NCBI GenBank assembly: GCA_949283305.1
Contig: CASDRU010000006.1
Span: 287,310 to 351,309, forward strand
DNA from: an uncultured Spirochaetales bacterium
GTDB taxonomy: Bacteria > Spirochaetota > Spirochaetia > Sphaerochaetales > Sphaerochaetaceae
Reading direction: 5' to 3'
Length of the DNA: 64,000 nucleotides
The notes beneath the pieces are model-generated. The model worked only from the letters and a program-made list of their open reading frames with translations. It did not search any database and was not told the origin of the DNA. Made by a program: the position numbers and the translations under genes. Shown piece after piece: positions 58,455-64,000 of this stretch (position 1 is the first letter of the stretch; every line of letters starts with the position of its first letter).

Positions 58455-59582
58455 GTGACAAACTATTTCGATTCAGCAGCCACTACAACAGTTGATCCCA
58501 GGGTTCTTGATGAATACATAAGAGCAACAGAAGCCTATCAGGCAAATGCTTCAAGCGTGCACAGGCTGGGACTTGAGGCAAGGAAGGCATTTGAGGATGC
58601 AAGAAGAAGATTTGCCCTCGCCCTTAAAGTAAAGCAAGAGAGCATAGTCTTTACAAGCGGCGCGACTGAGAGCATAAACATCATCTTTTCTTCCCTTCTT
58701 CGCAACCCGAGTCCGGGAAAGGCCATTATTTCTTCTGCCGAGCATGATGCTGTCTCATCCTTCATTCCCGTTCTGAAGGAAAAGGGTTGGGAAATTGACA
58801 TAATACATCCTAAAAAGGGAAAGATAAGTGCTGAAGATTTATATGCACGCCTTGACAGGAACACCAAGATTGTTGCCATCATGGCTGTCAACAACATACT
58901 TGGAACAGTCTTTGACATAAAGAGCCTTACCTCTGTGACAAGAAGATTCGAAAAGGAAAATGGAAAGAAGATTTTCTTCTTTTCTGATATGGTGCAGGCC
59001 TTTGGCAAGATAGATTTTTCCCTGGAAGACCTGGATGTGGATGCGGCAAGCTTTTCTTCTCATAAGATCCATGGCGTGAAGGGATGCGGGGCTTTATATC
59101 TGAAAAACAGCGCAGCTTTCACATCCCTTTCCCGTGGAGGAGGCCAGGAGAGGGGCCTGCGCGGAGGAACTGAGAACATTGCCGGTGTACTTGCCTTTGT
59201 GAAAGCGGTGGAAATATATCTAAAAGAGAAGGAAGAAAGGGATGAGAGAGTCAAGAGAATAAACTCCATAATCAGAGATGGTCTTGAAAAAGAAGGCTTT
59301 AAGATACTCTCACCAGAAGATTCGAGTGCCTATATAATCTCATATGTCTCAACATGGCCAAGCGAGGTCACAATCCGCATGCTGTCAGATAAGGGCTTTT
59401 ATGTTTCCGGAGGATCTGCATGCAGCAACAACAGCAGGGCAAGCGGAAAGAAGATACTCACAGAAATGGGAATCGATGCGCGGGAAGCTGAGAAATCTGT
59501 CAGAATCTCCCTTTCAAAGGACAATACTGAAGAAGAGGCATATAATCTGATAAATGCAATAAAGGAGATTAGGAATGTCTGA
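58455..59582 (+). CDS. Cysteine desulfurase (NifS/IscS family)
   Basis: This PLP enzyme (375 residues) removes sulfur from cysteine as a persulfide. The N-terminus TNYFDSAATTTVDPRV is typical. The PLP residues are His in SSAEHDAVSSF, Asp in FFSDMVQAFGKI and Lys in SSHKIHGVKGCGALYL; the active cysteine is in SGGSACSNNSRASGK. The start is GTG at 58455, with no Shine-Dalgarno. It overlaps thiI by eight bases, which marks it as the sulfur donor for ThiI. Confidence 0.93.
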   Translation: MTNYFDSAATTTVDPRVLDEYIRATEAYQANASSVHRLGLEARKAFEDARRRFALALKVKQESIVFTSGATESINIIFSSLLRNPSPGKAIISSAEHDAVSSFIPVLKEKGWEIDIIHPKKGKISAEDLYARLDRNTKIVAIMAVNNILGTVFDIKSLTSVTRRFEKENGKKIFFFSDMVQAFGKIDFSLEDLDVDAASFSSHKIHGVKGCGALYLKNSAAFTSLSRGGGQERGLRGGTENIAGVLAFVKAVEIYLKEKEERDERVKRINSIIRDGLEKEGFKILSPEDSSAYIISYVSTWPSEVTIRMLSDKGFYVSGGSACSNNSRASGKKILTEMGIDAREAEKSVRISLSKDNTEEEAYNLINAIKEIRNV

Positions 59583-60810
59583 TAAGCTCTATCTCATAAA
59601 GGAAGGAGAAATATCGCTCAAGGGCGGCAACCGTCATGTTTTTGAGCGCAAGCTCAGAGATAATATCAGGGAGAAATTCAAAGGATATTCTCCCAAGATC
59701 GAGCGCCAGAAAGGAAGAGTTTATCTCTATCTGGATGAAAAATGCAGCGATGCCTTCATCTCTTTGATGCTTGAAAAGACATTCGGCATCACAGGCTTTG
59801 CACGGGCATACAAAGCAGAAAAGAGTATTGAAAGCATAATGGAGAAAGCAAGGGAAATACTCCCCTCTTCCCCGTTTGAGGACGATGGAAGATCATTCAG
59901 AATCGACTGCAGAAGAGAAGACAAGAGCTTTCCGCTTTCCAGCCATGAGATCTCAATCAGGCTTGCATCCCTTGTCCACGGGCTTTATCCGAGCCTTTCT
60001 GTGGACCTGAAGAATGCAGAGTACACACTCTATGTGGAAGTCAGGGATGATGTATATCTTTACTTTGACAGCACTAAGGGTGCCGGAGGTCTTCCTGTTT
60101 CAACAGCAGGACGAGCTGTTCTTCTTCTTTCTGGAGGAATCGACAGCCCTGTTGCCGCCTACTATATGGCAAAACGCGGAGTAAAGCTTGACTGCATATA
60201 CTTTCATGCATACCCCTACACAAGCGACGAGGCACTTGAGAAAGTAAAGAAGCTTGCCTCTTTGATTGCCCCATATCTTGAAGGAACAAGGCTTTATGTC
60301 GTTCCGTTTACGGAAGGGCAGCTCAGAATAAAGAAGAAAAGCTATACAGACGAGACAACGCTGATGTTCCGCGCAAGCATGATGCAGACTGCAGAGCGCA
60401 TTGCGAAAGCAAAAAAAGCAACTGCCATCGTCACGGGAGAAGCTCTTTCCCAGGTTGCAAGCCAGACACTCAGCGCGATGAACTTCACAGACAGCATGAC
60501 TAGCCTTGTAGTCCTCCGCCCCCTTGTCGGCATGGACAAAGAGGAGATTATAACAGTGTCAAAGAAAATAGGCACATATGAGACAAGCATCCTTCCATAC
60601 GAGGACTGCTGCGTGATTTTCTCCCCAAAGCATCCTGTAACCAATCCGGATAAAGAAGAATCAAGAAAGCACTATGAGGCGCTTGAGATGGATGAGGAGA
60701 TAGAAAAGGCAATAGAGAAAATGCAGGTGTTCTATTTCAACGCAAGGGGAGAGGAAGAAGACAAGAGTCAGAAGAAAGAGGCTTTATTGCTGTCCTGTAT
60801 GTGGGTATAA
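59575..60810 (+). CDS. thiI: tRNA 4-thiouridine synthase
   Basis: ThiI (411 residues) makes 4-thiouridine at position 8 of tRNA. It has the N-terminal ferredoxin-like and THUMP domains (about 1-165) and the PP-loop VLLLSGGIDSPVAAYYMAKRG (about 182-202), with the further Cys in YEDCCVIFSPKHP. There is no rhodanese domain. The last eight or so codons (ALLLSCMWV) lie over the remnant of a TnpB gene in another frame, so the native C-terminus has been replaced. In this pathway the role in thiazole synthesis is unlikely to matter, as no thiamine synthesis genes are seen. Confidence 0.92.
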   Translation: MSDKLYLIKEGEISLKGGNRHVFERKLRDNIREKFKGYSPKIERQKGRVYLYLDEKCSDAFISLMLEKTFGITGFARAYKAEKSIESIMEKAREILPSSPFEDDGRSFRIDCRREDKSFPLSSHEISIRLASLVHGLYPSLSVDLKNAEYTLYVEVRDDVYLYFDSTKGAGGLPVSTAGRAVLLLSGGIDSPVAAYYMAKRGVKLDCIYFHAYPYTSDEALEKVKKLASLIAPYLEGTRLYVVPFTEGQLRIKKKSYTDETTLMFRASMMQTAERIAKAKKATAIVTGEALSQVASQTLSAMNFTDSMTSLVVLRPLVGMDKEEIITVSKKIGTYETSILPYEDCCVIFSPKHPVTNPDKEESRKHYEALEMDEEIEKAIEKMQVFYFNARGEEEDKSQKKEALLLSCMWV

Positions 60811-60883
60811 GGGAAACGATGACAGAATAGCGGCGATGAATATCTACAAGAGAGGAGTGGATAAGATAAGACAAACTGACTGA
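60782..60883 (+). pseudogene. C-terminal remnant of TnpB (IS200/IS605-type)
   Basis: In the frame one base off thiI the sequence reads LYCCPVCGYKGNDDRIAAMN then IYKRGVDKIRQTD and stop. This is the end of a TnpB: the second zinc-finger Cys-x2-Cys followed by N-D-D-R-x-A-A-M-N-I and a short tail. The rest of TnpB is missing, and the fragment starts inside the last codons of thiI. It is the trace of an element that inserted and was then mostly deleted. Confidence 0.75.
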
Positions 60884-61046
60884 TGGATATATTCTTTCAG
60901 TCATGGGGTGCGGTCAATCATCCCACGATGTAACGCCACCTGCAAGTCTGATGAGGAAACTGCAGGAATCAAAGGCAGGAGGCTTGAAGCCGTCAGTACT
61001 GCCGGGCAGTTACAAGCTGGTGCCCTTCAGGGCAGCGGTAGTTGAC
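60884..61046 (+). other. Right end of the TnpB element, candidate omega-RNA scaffold
   Basis: After the TnpB stop come about 160 bases with several short stems and, at the end, a hairpin TGCCCT-TC-AGGGCA (61021-61034) followed by GCGGTAGTTGAC. Such a subterminal hairpin marks the right end of IS605-type elements, and in TnpB systems the guide RNA scaffold is copied from this region, with the guide read from the flanking DNA. Whether it is still transcribed is unknown. Confidence 0.45.
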
Positions 61047-62316
61047 GACTGTCAACAAGCCAAGAATATGCCGGTACTATTTTGATTGTCAGCCCGTTTT
61101 CCTGAATTGTACGCTCTTCATGATCTGTTATAAGCAAAAGATTCCTGCATCCGGTCTTCTCAGATGCAATCATAAGTCCCTTTATTTCTCTTTTGAATGT
61201 ACTTTTTTTTGATATGTCATAAGACACCTGCACGGCAAGTTCCGTGTTTCTCCCCCTGCAGACAAGGAAATCACACTCACCGTTTCTCTCCTGAAGATAT
61301 GCAATATCCATACCCTGAGATCTATATCTTCTCAAAAGTTCGATAAGCACGACAGTCTCAAGCCTCCAGCCGAGATTTTCTCCAGCAAAAGCATCCTTTC
61401 TTCTGTTCATCAGCGCAATGTCTACAGGATAGGCTTTTATGTTGTGGACTCTAATCTGACTTTTATATGAATGCTTTGAGACCATGCACAAAAGATAAGC
61501 CCTCTCAAGGTACTCTACATAGTTATCTGCTGTGTGTGACGATTTGAAACCGAATTCCTTACTGAGATCCGCACTGTTTATTTTCACAGGGGCTATATTC
61601 ATCAGATGCTGTGCCATTCTCTCAAAAGATGCTGTATATCTGATGCCATATCTCTTTTCTATATCGTTTTTGAGTATGCCGGAGACAAGCTCATCAATAT
61701 ATGCTTCTTTACGGCTCTCTCCCATAAGTTCAGGGAAGCCACCATTTTTCATATACTCATCAAAAGCACCGCGTAAAAGGCCTTTCTCTTTAGTTGTACC
61801 ATGAGCAATGGGTAATTCTTTTGCCTCACAGTATTCAGCGAAGGAGAAAGGAAAAAGCTCAATTGGAACATACCGTCCTGTCATATGGGTTGCAAGTTCG
61901 CTTGAAAACAGTTTTGCATTTGACCCGGTCATGAGAATATGCATTCCTCCCCTGAGCAGTCTGTTAACAAAGTGCTGCCAGCCGTCAACATTCTGAATCT
62001 CATCAAGAAAAAGATGATTGAAATCTCCATATATCTGATAGAGGCATTCAAGTGCCATATTGAGATCTTCAGCTTTGAAATCAGTCAGGTTCTCATCTTC
62101 AAAGTTCAGATAGGCGAATTTCACTTCTGCCGCCTTTATGACATTGACACAGAGCGTGGATTTCCCGGACCGTCTGACACCTATGACAACCTGGGCAAGT
62201 CTGCTATTCAGATTCACAAGACTCTCTTCTTTTCTGTGACACCATTTGCCTGAAAGAAGCGTCTCAAATTCCTGTTTCTGATCCCTCAAAATCGTTTCAA
62301 GCTTTTGTCTTTCCAT
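61027..62316 (-). CDS. AAA+ ATPase with DUF4143 domain
   Basis: This 429-residue ATPase has Walker A VVIGVRRSGKSTLCVN (about 46-60), Walker B HLFLDEIQNVDGW, the sensor-1 HILMTGSNAKLFS and the ELFPFSFAEY element of AAA_14 proteins, followed by DUF4143 (about 210-420) with CDFLVCRGRN, a nuclease-like strand. The family occurs in defence and mobile contexts with no firm function. The last residues (after PAYSWLV) are encoded by the right end of the TnpB relic, so the native tail is probably altered. The ATG follows a leaderless-type promoter in a 33-bp repeat array. Confidence 0.88.
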   Translation of the reverse strand: MERQKLETILRDQKQEFETLLSGKWCHRKEESLVNLNSRLAQVVIGVRRSGKSTLCVNVIKAAEVKFAYLNFEDENLTDFKAEDLNMALECLYQIYGDFNHLFLDEIQNVDGWQHFVNRLLRGGMHILMTGSNAKLFSSELATHMTGRYVPIELFPFSFAEYCEAKELPIAHGTTKEKGLLRGAFDEYMKNGGFPELMGESRKEAYIDELVSGILKNDIEKRYGIRYTASFERMAQHLMNIAPVKINSADLSKEFGFKSSHTADNYVEYLERAYLLCMVSKHSYKSQIRVHNIKAYPVDIALMNRRKDAFAGENLGWRLETVVLIELLRRYRSQGMDIAYLQERNGECDFLVCRGRNTELAVQVSYDISKKSTFKREIKGLMIASEKTGCRNLLLITDHEERTIQENGLTIKIVPAYSWLVDSRQLPLP

Positions 62317-62322
62317 GGTTTG

Positions 62323-62351
62323 ATTTTAGTCTGTATTGCAATAAAATACAA
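62323..62351 (-). promoter_or_regulatory. Promoter of the DUF4143 ATPase (leaderless type)
   Basis: Minus strand TTGTAT (62351-62346), 17 bases, TAAAAT (62328-62323), six bases, ATG at 62316. The -35 box and part of the spacer lie in the first 33-bp repeat. Confidence 0.6.
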
Positions 62352-62455
62352 GTTTTATTGTAGCTCTAATGCAATAAATTACATGTTTTATCCTGTCTCT
62401 ATTGCAATATTTTCATATTTTTGACTGTTTTTCAGTGCAATATTTAACATCCCTG
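62337..62455. repeat. Four direct repeats of exact 33-bp period upstream of the ATPase
   Basis: TGCAATA begins at 62337, 62370, 62403 and 62436. The first two units are most alike: TGCAATAAA then A/T, TACA, A/T, GTTTTAT, and a CTCTA end. The third and fourth keep TGCAATATTT. There are no spacers. The fourth unit runs into the left end of the IS3 element. The period of 33 bases is about three turns of DNA. Confidence 0.75.
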
Positions 62456-62532
62456 TACTTGTCAACATAAGTAGACAGAAAAAATAATTATTTTCATTTT
62501 TTATTTTTAGAAGTTTACATAAGCGATGTTTT

Positions 62533-63633
62533 TCACTCAGTGGTTTTTTCAAAAGTAGACAGAGGCTCTTCCACTGAAGGGGGAATACCCTCTTTCCTCC
62601 ATGACAATTTGGTCTTGATGCTGTTCAGCTCTGCCTTCTCTTCCATCTTCTTCCTGACGAACTTCGGCACCTCAGAAAGCTCTCTGCTGCTGAATGTATC
62701 CCTATGCTCAATCCTGCCATCCATGAATGCCTTATAGAACATCTTGGGTGTCATGTAGCCGAGGGAATATGCAGGACGCTCGGTGTTGTAGAAATCAACA
62801 TACCGAGTAATTGTCTGTTTCAGATCATGGCTTTCTGCGAGGTGGAAGTCAGTCATAAGCTCTTCCTTTATCCAGCCGTTCAGCGACTCGTTGACAGGAT
62901 TGTCGGTAGGTTTTCCTGCTCTGGACATGGATCGCGTGATGACTGTGTTCTCAATCAGCTCATTGTATGCCTGGGATGCATACACGGAACCTTGGTCAGT
63001 ATGCAGTATCACAGGACCGGTGCAGCCTGAAGCCTCCAGGATTGCTATGACCTGTTCAAGACCGTCTATGTACTGCCTCCTGTCGCCCCGTCTTTCTGCG
63101 AGACTCCATGAGAGTATCTGTTTCGTAAAGACATCGAAGTAGAATGTGACTTCATAATATCTCCCGTATCCCGTATGGAAGGCTGTCATGTCTGAGACGA
63201 TGACCTGGAATGGCCTGTCTACCGTTTCCCATGTGCTGAATATGAGGTTGGGGAACCTGTCACGGATCTTCCGGGGCTTGTGATGCACCTTGTGCTTCGT
63301 CTCGGACCTGATGCCAAGGAACCGGAAGATCTTGTAGGTGAAATTCTCTGAAATCTTGATGATGCCATTGATCCTCAGGTATGCGCAGACCCATCGGTAT
63401 CCATGGGACGGATGCTCTGCATGGGCTTTTGCTACTGCTTCTATGGCTCTTTGCCTTTTGTTGCTGACCGGCTGTCCACGCTCCAGCCACTTATAGTATC
63501 CGGCACGGCTTACGCCCATGAGCTGGCAGAGGTCAGAGATGGAATAACAGTGTGACAGTCTCCTTACTATTTCGTATTCTTCGCTCTTAAAGGAACGTAT
63601 TCCGGTTTCCCATCCTCTCCCGTTCTCACACAA
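62533..63633 (-). CDS. IS3-family transposase OrfB (made by -1 frameshift from orfA)
   Basis: OrfB carries the rve DDE integrase core: the first Asp in VIVSDMTAFHTGYG, the second in VILHTDQGSVYAS and Glu in NPVNESLNGWIKEEL (D-D-35-E spacing). The N-terminal HTH_21 segment with RRLSHCYSISDLCQLMGVSRAGYYKWL is typical. OrfB has no proper start of its own; the first in-frame TTG at 63633 lies just after the slippery site, so the working enzyme is the OrfAB fusion. It looks intact. Confidence 0.92.
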   Translation of the reverse strand: MCENGRGWETGIRSFKSEEYEIVRRLSHCYSISDLCQLMGVSRAGYYKWLERGQPVSNKRQRAIEAVAKAHAEHPSHGYRWVCAYLRINGIIKISENFTYKIFRFLGIRSETKHKVHHKPRKIRDRFPNLIFSTWETVDRPFQVIVSDMTAFHTGYGRYYEVTFYFDVFTKQILSWSLAERRGDRRQYIDGLEQVIAILEASGCTGPVILHTDQGSVYASQAYNELIENTVITRSMSRAGKPTDNPVNESLNGWIKEELMTDFHLAESHDLKQTITRYVDFYNTERPAYSLGYMTPKMFYKAFMDGRIEHRDTFSSRELSEVPKFVRKKMEEKAELNSIKTKLSWRKEGIPPSVEEPLSTFEKTTE

Positions 63634-63920
63634 TAGCTTTTTTTTAACCGCTCATTCTCTATGGTCAGCCGAATCAGCTGCCTCTTGTAGTTCTCCGCAC
63701 TTTCATCCATGCCTTCCGGAAGCAGGGGAATTGCAGGGCTTTTATCGCTCATGCGGTACAGCCCCTCTATTCCTTTCTCGTCATACAGCCTCATCCACTT
63801 CCTCAGGCTCTGTACGGTAACGCCATTCGCCTCACAGAAGTCTCCAATGCTGATGTTTGGATTGTCTCTGAATCTCTTTATCAGGAATTCTTTCTCAAGT
63901 GCATTCAACTGCTTTCCCAT
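63567..63920 (-). CDS. IS3-family transposase OrfA
   Basis: OrfA (117 residues) has the helix-turn-helix ISIGDFCEANGVTVQSLRKWMRLY (about 24-47) that binds the element's ends, and then a leucine-rich helix ENYKRQLIRLTIENERLKK used for OrfA/OrfAB pairing. The frameshift site lies at the end of this helix; OrfA alone continues for about 20 residues. AGAAGCATG-like context precedes the ATG. Confidence 0.9.
   Translation of the reverse strand: MGKQLNALEKEFLIKRFRDNPNISIGDFCEANGVTVQSLRKWMRLYDEKGIEGLYRMSDKSPAIPLLPEGMDESAENYKRQLIRLTIENERLKKSYCVRTGEDGKPEYVPLRAKNTK
63638..63645 (-). promoter_or_regulatory. -1 frameshift slippery run (A8) in the IS3 element
   Basis: On the minus strand TTA-AAA-AAA-AGC contains eight A. 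Slipping back one base at A-AAA-AAA-G changes OrfA ...Leu-Lys-Lys-Ser to OrfAB ...Lys-Lys-Leu-Leu-Cys-Glu, joining the two frames as in other IS3 elements. Confidence 0.85.
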
Positions 63921-64000
63921 GCTTCTTCTCCATAAGAAATTATCTTACAGCTAAAGGATTATTTTTCTATCCTTTTCTGTCTACTTTTAGAGTAGCAGCA

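Larger units (their letters stand above)
62454..63997 (-). mobile_element. IS3-family insertion sequence
   Basis: Two overlapping genes (orfA, orfB) on the minus strand are bordered by matching ends: AAGTAGACAGAAAA occurs near 62469-62482 on the plus strand and on the minus strand at about 63973-63986. The outer tips (TGTACTTGTCAAC at left, TGCTGCTACTC at right) agree poorly, so exact borders are uncertain and the right tip could lie beyond 64000. Target duplication cannot be checked for that reason. Confidence 0.8.

Noticed and set aside
60901..61083. 60-residue plus-strand reading frame over the TnpB right end
   Set aside because: It overlaps the right-end hairpin and the ATPase 3' end, has no ribosome binding site and no protein-like features; I treat the region as the non-coding end of the element.
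62337..62455. CRISPR array
   Set aside because: The repeat units are contiguous, with no unique spacers, and the units diverge quickly; a tandem or operator-type array fits better.

Overview
The window reads as chromosomal DNA of a spirochaete of the Treponema/Sphaerochaeta type. This is an inference. It rests on the moderately low G+C (by eye), the gene style (a Gly-Gly-Asn-Lys-Glu start after the signal peptide of a solute-binding protein, many short serine-rich lipoproteins), the very tight packing and the Rnf complex. I could not run a database search. About 63 protein genes, two tRNAs, one TPP riboswitch, one complete or near-complete IS3-type element and the right-end relic of a TnpB (IS605-type) element can be supported.

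Layout. 1-2.7 kb (minus): start of ilvE, a Nudix hydrolase, a membrane protein and NAD(P)HX repair enzyme nnr. 2.7-6.5 kb (plus): TPP riboswitch and thiamine ABC transporter thiBPQ. 6.5-8 kb: a beta-barrel-like protein and a caspase-like lipoprotein. 8-11.3 kb (minus): htrA-like protease and uvrB. 11.3-21.9 kb: methyltransferases, apbE with a degenerate PfkB-like gene, glnS, an HD protein, a phosphohexomutase, galE and dpaL. 21.9-30.4 kb: tRNA-Asn, a MATE exporter, a 5'-nucleotidase lipoprotein, a 56-residue basic protein, tRNA-Thr, an InlB-repeat protein, thiN, aroH and a DUF1015 protein. 30.4-33.3 kb: tsaC, a DivIC-like protein, a Lys-Glu-Val repeat protein and rnz. 33.3-48 kb (minus): one unbroken run from rnfCDGEAB through a GH57-like gene, prfB (with programmed +1 frameshift), ftsY and a LolCDE-like exporter to an oxidoreductase. 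48-60.8 kb: a P-loop/Asp23-like fusion, pcnB, hisS, a DEAH helicase, cstA, a cytidylate-kinase-like protein, aroB, and the cysteine desulfurase/thiI pair. 60.8-64 kb is the accessory end: TnpB relic, DUF4143 ATPase, a 33-bp-period repeat array and the IS3 element.

How the genes work together. Thiamine appears to be salvaged: riboswitch-controlled import by ThiBPQ plus pyrophosphorylation by ThiN; no thiamine synthesis genes lie here. RnfCDGEAB couples ferredoxin and NAD to an ion gradient, and ApbE would attach FMN to RnfG and RnfD. The desulfurase passes sulfur to ThiI for 4-thiouridine in tRNA. TsaC, GlnS, HisS, PrfB, PcnB, Rnz and FtsY make the window rich in translation and RNA functions.

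The most unusual signals are non-coding. About a dozen first genes of transcription units lack a ribosome binding site and have a -10 box 6-8 bases before the start codon, which predicts widespread leaderless mRNAs. Three convergent gene pairs share a CTAG that is both stop codons. dpaL seems to take its promoter and its ribosome binding site from the galE terminator hairpin. The ATPase promoter sits in a four-copy array of exact 33-bp period that is cut by the IS3 element.
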